The notes beneath the pieces were generated by a model. That model saw only the letters and a program-made list of their open reading frames with translations, was not told the origin of the DNA and searched no databases. Below are positions 18,980-28,223 of a stretch of 51,062 nucleotides of DNA, one piece after another. The DNA is taken from contig SVTD01000009.1 in the NCBI GenBank assembly GCA_015063955.1, positions 1-51,062 on the forward strand, read 5' to 3'. Each line of letters starts with the position of its first letter. Positions within the stretch are counted from its first letter, which is position 1. A program made the position numbers and the translations under genes. The stretch is from Oscillospiraceae bacterium (lineage in GTDB: Bacteria > Bacillota > Clostridia > Oscillospirales > CAG-272).

Positions 18980-19882
18980 ATGTATAAGAAATATATAGAT
19001 TTTCTCACAGATGCGGATATATCCTTTTTAAGGGATGAGCCTATGAGTCGCCACACCTCCTTTCGTATCGGAGGTCCCTGCGATCTTTTCGTAGCCCCCG
19101 AGGGAGCTGACAGCTTCAGAGATGCATATGATGCAGCTATAAAGGCAGGCCTTCGCACCTATATTCTCGGCAGGGGAAGTAACGTACTCTTTTCCGATGA
19201 AGGCTTCAGGGGAGTGGTTATATCCACGGAGAATCTCAACGGCGTTACCGTTGAGGGAAATACTCTTATAGCGGAGGCAGGTGCATCCTTTACTCACATT
19301 GCGGCAGTTGCCCGTGATGCGGGTCTTACGGGTCTTGAATTTGCATACGGTATCCCCGGCTCTGTGGGCGGTGCCGTGTTTATGAACGCAGGTGCCTACG
19401 GCGGTCAGGTGTCCGATTGCCTTGAGAGCAGTACGGCCTTTGACCCTGTAAGCGGTCATATTATCTGTACTGAGGGCGCGGATCACGAATTCGGCTACAG
19501 AAGCAGCATTTATAAAAAGAATCCCGAGAGAGTTATCCTTTCTGCAACCTTTGAGCTTAAAGAAGGAAATAAGGACGAGATCCGTGCCTATATGGAAGAT
19601 ATTATGGGTCGCAGACGTGATAAGCAGCCCCTTGAATATCCCTCTGCGGGAAGCGTCTTCAAGCGTCCCGAGGGCTATTTTGCAGGTCAGCTCATTGAAG
19701 AGCAGGGACTAAAGGGCTACACCGTGGGCGGAGCTCAGGTCTCCGAAAAGCACGCAGGCTTCATTATCAACCGCGGCGGCGCTACAGCTAAGGACGTTCT
19801 TGAGCTTATCGCACATATTCAGAAGACGGTCAACGATGCTTACGGTGTTATGCTTGAATGTGAGGTAATCTCAGTAAAATGA
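18980..19882 (+). CDS. murB: UDP-N-acetylenolpyruvoylglucosamine reductase
   Basis: HTSFRIGGPCDLFV, LGRGSNVLFSDEGF, GIPGSVGGAVFMNAGAYGG, YPSAGSVFKRPEGYFAGQLIE. Confidence 0.96.
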   Translation: MYKKYIDFLTDADISFLRDEPMSRHTSFRIGGPCDLFVAPEGADSFRDAYDAAIKAGLRTYILGRGSNVLFSDEGFRGVVISTENLNGVTVEGNTLIAEAGASFTHIAAVARDAGLTGLEFAYGIPGSVGGAVFMNAGAYGGQVSDCLESSTAFDPVSGHIICTEGADHEFGYRSSIYKKNPERVILSATFELKEGNKDEIRAYMEDIMGRRRDKQPLEYPSAGSVFKRPEGYFAGQLIEEQGLKGYTVGGAQVSEKHAGFIINRGGATAKDVLELIAHIQKTVNDAYGVMLECEVISVK

Positions 19883-20616
19883 CGGGATCATATTCAAAGA
19901 GCGCAAAGGAAGCGCTTATCGAAAGCACTGAAAAGAGAAAAAAGTGCTGTGCGAGAATGCTCTCCGATATGCTGCTTCTTTGCGAAAACGAAAGCGCTGA
20001 GGACAGGGCTGAAAGAATAGCTAAGGCACCGGAGCACTTCAAATGTGCTTCCTGCTTTTCCCACTTTCTCAAGGGCCTTTTCGTAAATTACGGTAACGTG
20101 ACCAATCCGGAAAAATCCTACCATCTTGAGCTTTCCTTCAAAAGTGAGGGTGAAAGAGATGCTGTCGGCGAGGTGCTTTTGGAGAACGGAATGCCAATGA
20201 AGGCGACCAAGAGAAAAAACAGGTATCTGCTTTATATTAAGGACAGCACGCAGATCGAGGATTTTTTCGCAGTTATCGGCGCAAACCGTCTTGCCTTCGA
20301 TCTTATGAATTCCAAGATCGTAAGAGAGGTGAGAGGCGATGCAAACCGTCAGATGAACTGCGATATGGCAAATATCAAAAAGACCTTGTCTGCGGCGGGA
20401 AAGCATATAGAAATAATCGGAGAGCTGAAAAACAGCGGAGCGATCATCCGTCTGCCCGCGGATCTCCGTGAAACTGCAGATCTCAGATTTGAAAACACTC
20501 AGGCTTCAATGGCGGATCTCGGTCTTCTTCATAATCCTCCCATTTCAAAATCGGGTGTTAAGCACAGGCTTGATAAGATCGTAGATTTCTTTGAAGAATT
20601 AAAAGAAAAAAATTAA
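19879..20616 (+). CDS. whiA: WhiA-type sporulation/cell-division regulator, short N-terminal region
   Basis: YLLYIKDSTQIEDFFAVIGAN, NRQMNCDMANIKKTLSAA, ADLGLLHNPPISKSGVKHRLDKI; 245 aa. Confidence 0.88.
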   Translation: MTGSYSKSAKEALIESTEKRKKCCARMLSDMLLLCENESAEDRAERIAKAPEHFKCASCFSHFLKGLFVNYGNVTNPEKSYHLELSFKSEGERDAVGEVLLENGMPMKATKRKNRYLLYIKDSTQIEDFFAVIGANRLAFDLMNSKIVREVRGDANRQMNCDMANIKKTLSAAGKHIEIIGELKNSGAIIRLPADLRETADLRFENTQASMADLGLLHNPPISKSGVKHRLDKIVDFFEELKEKN

Positions 20617-20634
20617 AGTAAAGGAGTGCGGCAA

Positions 20635-23600
20635 ATGGCAGATTTCGTTCATCTTCATCTTCACAGTGAATACAGCCTTCTTGACGGCGCTTGCCGCATT
20701 TCCGATATACCGAAGGCGGCAAAGAAAGCAGGACACTCAGCCTGCGCTATCACCGACCACGGAGTTATGTACGGCGCCGTTGCCTTTTATAAGGCTTGCA
20801 TCAAAGAGGGAATAAAGCCTATCATCGGGTGCGAGGTGTACTGCGCCAACGGCTCACGCCTTGATCGCGAGAGCACCGCAGACGGCCACTCCAGCCACCT
20901 CGTTCTTCTTTGCAAGAATGAGAAAGGCTATAAAAACCTCATTTCTATGGTTTCTGAGGCGTTTCTCAACGGCTTTTACGTAAAGCCGAGGATCGATACA
21001 GCGCTTCTCCGAGCTCATTCGGAGGGCCTCGTAGCCCTTTCCGCCTGCCTTGGAGGATATATTCCGAAGAGGATAGTTGCAGGCGACTACGACGGAGCCG
21101 TAGCTTATGCTCTGGAAATGAAGGAGATCTTCGGGGATGATTTTTACCTTGAGGTGCAGGATCACGGTCTTGAGGATCAGAGCTTTGTAAATGAAGCGCT
21201 GTACCGCCTGTCCGATGAGCACGGTATCCCCCTCGTTGCTACAAACGACGTTCATTACCTTAACCGCGAGGACAGCGAAGCCCAGGCTATACTTATGTGT
21301 ATCCAGACGGGTAGCTGTATCAACGACGGAAAGCCCATCGGCTTTGAGACCGATGAGTTTTACTATAAATCCACCGAGGAGATGGAGCGGCTGTTTTCGT
21401 CCCATCCCGAGGCTTTGGAAAACACGAAAATAATCGCAGAAAAGTGTAACTTTGATTTCGAGTTCGGTCACACCTATCTGCCTTCCTATAAATGTCCCGA
21501 CGGCCTTACACCTGAGGAGTATCTCAAAAATATTACCTATGAGGGACTTGTAAGTAAGGTAGCGGACAAATATATCGACTATTCCCGACACACGGAGAGC
21601 GAATATAAAGACAGGATAGAGTACGAGCTGTCAGTGATCGCCAAAATGGGATACAGCCAGTATTTTCTCATAGTTTGGGACTTCGTTCATTATTCGAAGT
21701 CTGTGGGAATACCCGTTGGTCCCGGCCGAGGAAGCGGCGCGGGAAGCCTCGTTGCTTATCTTATCGGTATCACCGATATCGATCCCCTTACCTTCGATCT
21801 TCTTTTCGAAAGATTTCTCAATCCCGAGCGAGTCAGTATGCCTGACTTTGATATCGACTTCTGCTATGACAGAAGAGACGAGGCTATCGAGTACGTGAGA
21901 AATAAGTACGGCGACGATCATACGGCTCAGATTATCACCTTCGGTACGATGGCGGCACGAGCCGTTGTGCGCGACGTGGGAAGAGCACTCGGTATGCCCT
22001 ACGGCGAGGTAGACGCCGTTGCAAAGCTTATTCCCAGAGAGCTTAACATCACTCTGGACGAGGCTCTGAAAACAAAGGAGCTCCACGAGGCGTATATCTC
22101 ATCCCACGACACGAGAAAGCTTATTGACCTGAGCCGCGCCCTTGAGGGAATGCCGCGCCACGCATCGACCCACGCGGCAGGCGTTGTAATTACGGAGCGT
22201 CCCCTCACCGATCACGTGCCTCTTGCAAAAAATAACGGCATTGCCGTTACTCAATTCGATATGACCACGGTGGCAGAGCTTGGTCTTTTAAAGTTCGATT
22301 TCCTTGCTCTTCGATATCTGACAATAATCGACTCATGTGAAAAGCTGATACGGGAAAAGGATCCCTCCTTTTCTCTTGCATCCGTTGGCTTTGATGATAA
22401 AGCTACCTATCAGCTTATCTCTAAGGGAGCAACGGACGGCGTATTTCAGCTTGAGTCGGGCGGTATGAAGCAGATGCTTTGTCAGCTTCGCCCTGAGTCC
22501 ATTGACGATATTATTGCGGCAATAGCCCTTTACCGTCCCGGCCCCATGAGCTCCATACCGAAGTATATTGAAGCCCGCCATTCCGGGAAAAAAGGTGAAT
22601 ATTCATCGCCCCTTCTTGCACCCATTCTTGATTCCACCTACGGCTGTATCGTGTATCAGGAGCAGGTAATGCAGATATTCCGGTCTGTTGCAGGATATTC
22701 TCTCGGTCACGCGGATATCGTCCGCCGTGCTATTTCAAAAAAGCACGCCGACGAGCTGATGCGTGAGAAGGATGCCTTTATCAGCGGAGCAGGCGAGCGC
22801 GGCCTTTCAAAAAAGGACGCCGAAAAGCTCTTTGAGGATATTGCAGACTTTGCAAACTACGCATTTAATAAAAGCCACGCCGCGGCATATGCCGTAACGT
22901 CCTACAGAACGGCATACCTTAAAGCTCATTATCACCTTGAATATAACTGTGCTCTTATTACGTCAGTTCTCGGAAGTCCCGATAAGATTTCGGAGTATCT
23001 TGCAGAGTGTCAGAAGAGGGGGATCAGTATCCTTCCTCCCGACGTAAACCGCAGCCGCGCAGATTTTCGCGCCGAGAACGGAGCGATCCGCTTCGGACTT
23101 GCAGCCCTTAAGAATATAGGAGTCTCCTTTATTAACGAGCTGGTCAGGGAAAGAGAAGAGGGCGGAGAATTCTCCGATTTTGACGATTTTCTCTCCCGCA
23201 CGGAAAAGCTCGGTATCAATAAGCGTCAGATGGAGGCGCTTATAAAGTCAGGTGCTCTCGACTCTCTGGGCGTTTACAGAAGCCGCCTTCTTGCAGTTTA
23301 TGAAACGCTTCTTGAAAAGTCGGGACCCTCACAGCTTGAAGGTCAGCTTGATTTCTTCTCTATGGTTTCGGAGGAGGAGCTGAAGATGCCGAAAACGGAG
23401 TTCCCCGAGATACCTGAGTTCTCAACTCAGGAAAAGCTCCGTCTGGAAAAGGAAGCCTCGGGAATGTTCCTTTCAGGTCATCTTCTCGACGATTACAGCG
23501 AAAACGTAAAGCTCTTGAAGCCTGACTCCATCGGTGCCGTAATCCGCTCCTTTACTGAGGAGGATGAAGGGAAGTACCGAGACGGTCAGCAGGTGTGCGT

Positions 23601-24117
23601 CTGTGCAACCGTTGTATCCCGAACCAATAAAACGACGCGAAACGGTGATCATATGGCATTCGTCACGGTCGAAGACGGGACAGGCTCCGTTGAGATCGTG
23701 GTTTTCCCAAAGGTTCTTTCAAAGCTCGGTCATCTTCTCACGGTGGACAGCCCCGTTTCTATCACGGGAAAGATATCGGCAAAGGACGATGAGGATCCTA
23801 AGATCCTGATGAATGACGGCGCGTTTCTATCCCAAAACGGAAAAGCTCCCTCGTTCCCAAGATCCAGAGCCCCGAAGCCTCCGAAAAAGGATATAAGGGA
23901 TCTGAAGCTTTATCTGAAGGTGCCCGGTGCAGATTCGGAGGAATTTCGGCGTGTAAGCGCATTTCTTTCGATATTTCGTGGAACCGTTCCCGTTGTTCTT
24001 TACGATTCGCAGACGAAGAAGTATTCCGCGCTCAAGGGCAGCGGAGCGGCGGTGAACGAGTTTACAGTCAACGAGCTTCGCGAGATACTTGGAGACGAAA
24101 ACGTTGTGATCAAATAA
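20635..24117 (+). CDS. dnaE: DNA polymerase III subunit alpha (DnaE)
   Basis: FVHLHLHSEYSLLDGACRI PHP domain, GPGRGSGAGSLVAY, MPDFDIDFCYDRRDE; RBS aaaggag. Confidence 0.97.
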   Translation: MADFVHLHLHSEYSLLDGACRISDIPKAAKKAGHSACAITDHGVMYGAVAFYKACIKEGIKPIIGCEVYCANGSRLDRESTADGHSSHLVLLCKNEKGYKNLISMVSEAFLNGFYVKPRIDTALLRAHSEGLVALSACLGGYIPKRIVAGDYDGAVAYALEMKEIFGDDFYLEVQDHGLEDQSFVNEALYRLSDEHGIPLVATNDVHYLNREDSEAQAILMCIQTGSCINDGKPIGFETDEFYYKSTEEMERLFSSHPEALENTKIIAEKCNFDFEFGHTYLPSYKCPDGLTPEEYLKNITYEGLVSKVADKYIDYSRHTESEYKDRIEYELSVIAKMGYSQYFLIVWDFVHYSKSVGIPVGPGRGSGAGSLVAYLIGITDIDPLTFDLLFERFLNPERVSMPDFDIDFCYDRRDEAIEYVRNKYGDDHTAQIITFGTMAARAVVRDVGRALGMPYGEVDAVAKLIPRELNITLDEALKTKELHEAYISSHDTRKLIDLSRALEGMPRHASTHAAGVVITERPLTDHVPLAKNNGIAVTQFDMTTVAELGLLKFDFLALRYLTIIDSCEKLIREKDPSFSLASVGFDDKATYQLISKGATDGVFQLESGGMKQMLCQLRPESIDDIIAAIALYRPGPMSSIPKYIEARHSGKKGEYSSPLLAPILDSTYGCIVYQEQVMQIFRSVAGYSLGHADIVRRAISKKHADELMREKDAFISGAGERGLSKKDAEKLFEDIADFANYAFNKSHAAAYAVTSYRTAYLKAHYHLEYNCALITSVLGSPDKISEYLAECQKRGISILPPDVNRSRADFRAENGAIRFGLAALKNIGVSFINELVREREEGGEFSDFDDFLSRTEKLGINKRQMEALIKSGALDSLGVYRSRLLAVYETLLEKSGPSQLEGQLDFFSMVSEEELKMPKTEFPEIPEFSTQEKLRLEKEASGMFLSGHLLDDYSENVKLLKPDSIGAVIRSFTEEDEGKYRDGQQVCVCATVVSRTNKTTRNGDHMAFVTVEDGTGSVEIVVFPKVLSKLGHLLTVDSPVSITGKISAKDDEDPKILMNDGAFLSQNGKAPSFPRSRAPKPPKKDIRDLKLYLKVPGADSEEFRRVSAFLSIFRGTVPVVLYDSQTKKYSALKGSGAAVNEFTVNELREILGDENVVIK

Positions 24118-24202
24118 GCGCTTTGTAAACTTTTTCGTATTTTCACAGTAAGTTCACAATTTTAGCATATAATCAAATCAATTCTAAGATACGGAGGCAG
24201 AT

Positions 24203-26788
24203 ATGTCCGATATCAGAAATAAAAACAACAATGAAACGGAAGAATCCGAGAAGAAGGAAAAGGTGCTGGCGATACTTGCCATTATCGGCAAGGTATCCCT
24301 CCGCGTTCTTTCCTACGTGATGAACGTTCTTCTCACCCTGATGCTTATAGGCACCACCTGCGGAATAATCATCGGTACGGTTTTCTGTATTTATATAAAG
24401 AACTACGTAGATCCCGAGGTGGATTCCTCACTTTTTGCGGCGGCAAGTGCCGATACCACAACAAGACTCTATTATATGGATTACGAGGATGAGGATGCCC
24501 GCATCAACGAGGACGGAACCCCCGTTGAGCTTGAGGATCAGCGTCTTTACAGCACGGATAACAGTATATGGGTATCCTATGAGCAGATGCCGAAGCAGCT
24601 TATAGACGCCTTCGTTTCGGTAGAGGATCACCGTTTCTTCTCCCATAACGGCGTTGACTGGAAGAGAACTGCCGGTGCCGTTCTCGGCTACTTCTTCGGA
24701 GACGGCGATTACGGCGGCTCTACCATAACCCAGCAGCTTATCAAGAACCTTACGGGTGATAACGAGGCAACGGTTCAGCGTAAGATCCAGGAGATATTCC
24801 GAGCTCTCCATCTTGAGGAGGAGATGAGCAAGGAGGATATTCTGGAGATGTACCTGAATATCGTATTCCTCGGCAATAACTGCTACGGCGTTCAGGCAGC
24901 GGCAAATACCTATTTTGATAAGGACGTCAGCGAGCTTACCGTAGTTGAATGTGCGGCTCTGGCGGGTATCGTAAAGAACCCCTCTCAGTATGAGCCGATA
25001 TATCACGATATCGTTTATAAGGAAAACGAGGACGGTGAAAAGGAAGAGGTGGGAAACCGCGCCCGCCGCAGAACCGTTCTTTATACGATGAACCTTTACG
25101 GAAAGATCTCCGATAAGGAATTTGATAAGGCGTGGGATACGGAGCTTGTCCTCGCAGGAATCAATAAGTCCGAGGATGACGAGGGCTCAGATAAGCCGGC
25201 TAACGTAAACTCCTGGTATACTGACGCAGTTATCGAGGACGTTCAGAAGGCGCTTATGGAGCAGTACGGCTACACCGAATACGTTGCAAGCCTTATGATC
25301 TATACCGGCGGTCTTCAGATCTATACATGTATGGATCCCGAGGTTCAGGGCGTTATCGATGAGGTATATACCAACGACAAAAAGGAGGACGGCTATTTCC
25401 CCTATGCAACTGACGGACTTCAGCCCGAATCCTCAATGGTAATTATAGATCCTTACACGGGCGACGTTCTCGGCCTTGCGGGAGGACGAGGCGAAAAGTC
25501 TCAGTCAAGAATCCTTAACCGCGCAACTCAGGCAAAGCGTCCCGTAGGCTCAAGCATCAAGCCTATTTCCGTGTACGCTCCCGCTATCGATACGGGCGTT
25601 GCCACGATGGGAAGCGTTTACGACGACTGTCCCGTTACTACCATGAAGGACGGAACAATGTGGCCTCATAACCTTCCTGACGTGTATAACGGATATACGA
25701 CCGTGCAGGATGCGCTCAGAAGATCTGTCAACACCTGCGCCGTAAAGATACTCCGTGACGTGGGAATCGAGTATTCCTTCGATTTCTTGAAGGATACGCT
25801 GAATATTGAAAGCCTTGTTGAGTCTTATACTACAGCAAGCGGATATACTATCAGCGACAAGGCTGAAGCTCCTCTTGCGCTCGGTCAGTTCTCATACGGT
25901 ATTACTCTGTGGGAGCTTACAGCGGCTTACGGTATGTTCCAGAACGACGGTATTTTCTGTAAGTCCAGACTCTGGTACGAGGTTCGTGACAGCGAGGGCA
26001 ACGTTATCCTCAAGAACGAGCCCGAGTATGAGATGGCCATCAGCGAGGAATCTGCCGATATCATGACTATGATGATGGAGAAGGTAGTATCAAACGGTAC
26101 AGCTACCGCAGTAACTCTTGACCAGAGAGTAAACGTTGCGGGTAAGACCGGTACGACTACTGCCGACTTTGACCGTACCTTCGTAGGCTATACGCCTTAC
26201 TACGTTTGCGGATGCTGGTTTGGCTACGATATGAACCAGGCTCTTTCCGATTTCGGAACAAGCCCCTCCGTTATCGTCTGGGATAAGGTAATGAATATGC
26301 TTCAGGATAAGATCGAGGCAAAGGCCGCAGCAAACGGCGAAGCTATCAAGACCTTCGATTATTCTAAGAACCTTCAGGAGGTAACCTACTGTAAGGATTC
26401 AGGTATGCTTCTCGGTGAGGCCTGTGCCCACGACCCCAGAGGCAGCCGATCTGAAAAGGGCTTCTTCACTCAGGATTCCGTTCCCACCGCAACCTGCGAC
26501 GTTCACGTTCTCGTGAATTACGATAAGGTAACAAAGGCTATCGCAACCGATAAGTGTCCTAAGGAAAATATAAAGCAGGTAGCTCTTGTAAGAAATGAAT
26601 CACGTCTGTTTGACTGTCAGGTAACGATCACCGATGCTCAGTATACCTACAGAAGCCTTGGAGACGTCACCAGATATCCCACATATATCGGATTTGGCTA
26701 CTATTACTACGCCGTACCCGAGGGTAAGCTGGTAGGCAGAAGCTCAGGAGAAGCACAGTTCAACTGTGCGTGCGCTGCCCATCAGTAA
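24203..26788 (+). CDS. Penicillin-binding protein 1A (transglycosylase/transpeptidase)
   Basis: AFVSVEDHRFFSHNGVDWKRT, GGSTITQQLIKNL, RPVGSSIKPISVY (SxxK), SVNTCAVK, KTGTT. Confidence 0.95.
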   Translation: MSDIRNKNNNETEESEKKEKVLAILAIIGKVSLRVLSYVMNVLLTLMLIGTTCGIIIGTVFCIYIKNYVDPEVDSSLFAAASADTTTRLYYMDYEDEDARINEDGTPVELEDQRLYSTDNSIWVSYEQMPKQLIDAFVSVEDHRFFSHNGVDWKRTAGAVLGYFFGDGDYGGSTITQQLIKNLTGDNEATVQRKIQEIFRALHLEEEMSKEDILEMYLNIVFLGNNCYGVQAAANTYFDKDVSELTVVECAALAGIVKNPSQYEPIYHDIVYKENEDGEKEEVGNRARRRTVLYTMNLYGKISDKEFDKAWDTELVLAGINKSEDDEGSDKPANVNSWYTDAVIEDVQKALMEQYGYTEYVASLMIYTGGLQIYTCMDPEVQGVIDEVYTNDKKEDGYFPYATDGLQPESSMVIIDPYTGDVLGLAGGRGEKSQSRILNRATQAKRPVGSSIKPISVYAPAIDTGVATMGSVYDDCPVTTMKDGTMWPHNLPDVYNGYTTVQDALRRSVNTCAVKILRDVGIEYSFDFLKDTLNIESLVESYTTASGYTISDKAEAPLALGQFSYGITLWELTAAYGMFQNDGIFCKSRLWYEVRDSEGNVILKNEPEYEMAISEESADIMTMMMEKVVSNGTATAVTLDQRVNVAGKTGTTTADFDRTFVGYTPYYVCGCWFGYDMNQALSDFGTSPSVIVWDKVMNMLQDKIEAKAAANGEAIKTFDYSKNLQEVTYCKDSGMLLGEACAHDPRGSRSEKGFFTQDSVPTATCDVHVLVNYDKVTKAIATDKCPKENIKQVALVRNESRLFDCQVTITDAQYTYRSLGDVTRYPTYIGFGYYYYAVPEGKLVGRSSGEAQFNCACAAHQ

Positions 26789-26803
26789 CCGAATAAAAAT
26801 AAA

Positions 26804-26836
26804 GATCACCTCATATTCTTCTGTGAGGTGATTTTT
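26804..26836 (+). terminator. Terminator-like hairpin after PBP1A overlapping the RBS of the next ORF
   Basis: atcacctca / tgaggtgat stem followed by ttttt. Confidence 0.75.
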
Positions 26837-27352
26837 ATGTTTAAGAAGCTTGGAATGAGGATCAGGATACTTACACACAGAGTAGGATGTGTTCCTAAGA
26901 TATTTCTGATAATACCCGCACTGATGCTTGCAAGCGCATTGATAATCAGACTTTCCACGGGGGGAACCCATCTTATCTATACCGTCCTCGGTGGGAGAGG
27001 GATATTTCCGGGGCCCTTTCTTTATACGGTACTGTATTCCGTAAGGCTCATACTGTTCGGTATCATATTTGCTTTTTCCGTCTTTTCATTCAGGGTGTAC
27101 GACGAGCGCCTGAGAACTGTTTTGCCCTGCGTTCTGTCTGCAATAATGCTTCTTTTGGAGTATAAGCTGATTTTCGGAGGGGTAAGTCTTATTCTTGCAA
27201 TTGCATTCTCCGTTCTTTGCGGATTTTTTGCTGTGGTCTCAATAGTTACGGCAAGGATAAAGTATCGGTCAGTCTCAGTAGTTATGCTTATATTCGCGCT
27301 TTTGCAGCTCATACATTTTATTCAGCTTATATCCCTTTCTGTATGTATTTAA
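26837..27352 (+). CDS. Hypothetical multi-TM membrane protein
   Basis: About 4-5 hydrophobic helices; RBS gaggtg 26825-26830. Confidence 0.55.
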   Translation: MFKKLGMRIRILTHRVGCVPKIFLIIPALMLASALIIRLSTGGTHLIYTVLGGRGIFPGPFLYTVLYSVRLILFGIIFAFSVFSFRVYDERLRTVLPCVLSAIMLLLEYKLIFGGVSLILAIAFSVLCGFFAVVSIVTARIKYRSVSVVMLIFALLQLIHFIQLISLSVCI

Positions 27353-27374
27353 GGGTAAAAATATTGTCTAAACC

Positions 27375-27403
27375 TTGACAAGAGGTTAAAGGTGAGTTAT
27401 ACT
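27375..27403 (+). promoter_or_regulatory. SigmaA promoter
   Basis: TTGACA - 17 nt - TATACT upstream of lipoprotein 27436. Confidence 0.75.
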
Positions 27404-27435
27404 TATATCAGTAAAAAAATGGAGGTAAGAGACCA

Positions 27436-28110
27436 ATGAACAAAATTAAAATTATTTCTCTCGTACTCGCAGTTATTATGTTGCTCCCTCTGATCGCTGC
27501 TTGCGGAACAAAGAATGATACTGCAAACAACGTAACTATCATCTTCCGTGTGCCCGAAGAAGCAGGCAAGGATGAAGACGGTAACGTAATCTACAAGACA
27601 GACGCTGAAGGAAATATCGTTTATAAGGACGAATTCAAGTATGACATTCCCGAGCTCAAGGGTACAACCGAGCTTCAGGAGAACAAGTACGATGAAAACG
27701 GTCGCGTAGTTACCGATGAAAACGGTGCTAACGTTACTGAGGCTATGATCGTTCCTACAGTTCTTTCCGCAGTTGAAGTAGCTTTCAAGAAGTATGAGAA
27801 GGACTACGAGCTTTCCGCTGATAAGACATACGTTGCATCCGCTCTCGGCCGTACAGAGGCTGAGCGTACTGACTCCGAAAAGGGTTACTACGACTACTGG
27901 CAGTGCACTATCAACGGCAACGAGTCCGATTCCGGCCGTCAGAGCGTAACCCGCGTTTACTCTGAGGACGTTATCGTATTTACATGGACATCCGGCTTCA
28001 AGAACAGAAACGATACGACAGCAGAAAGCACAGTTGACCCCAACGCAGAAACAACAGGTAAGATCGATATGGGCGATACAACTCTCGCTGATACTGAGGA
28101 AGTTGCATAA
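27436..28110 (+). CDS. Lipoprotein, possible DUF4430/transcobalamin-C-terminal-like domain
   Basis: MNKIKIISLVLAVIMLLPLIAACGT lipobox; YYDYWQCTINGNESDSGRQSVTRVYSEDVIVFTWTSG resembles the ligand-binding strand pattern; Thr/Glu-rich tail. Confidence 0.65.
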   Translation: MNKIKIISLVLAVIMLLPLIAACGTKNDTANNVTIIFRVPEEAGKDEDGNVIYKTDAEGNIVYKDEFKYDIPELKGTTELQENKYDENGRVVTDENGANVTEAMIVPTVLSAVEVAFKKYEKDYELSADKTYVASALGRTEAERTDSEKGYYDYWQCTINGNESDSGRQSVTRVYSEDVIVFTWTSGFKNRNDTTAESTVDPNAETTGKIDMGDTTLADTEEVA

Positions 28111-28126
28111 TTTCTATACGTACATT

Positions 28127-28154
28127 AAAGAGACAGACTGAGTCTGTCTCTTTT
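28127..28154 (+). terminator. Intrinsic terminator
   Basis: aaagagacagact g agtctgtctctttt. Confidence 0.85.
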
Positions 28155-28223
28155 CTTTATCTTTTGCATATTTTTCTTCATCCTGAATATAGATGTTATG
28201 ACAAATCATGATGGAGGACAAAT

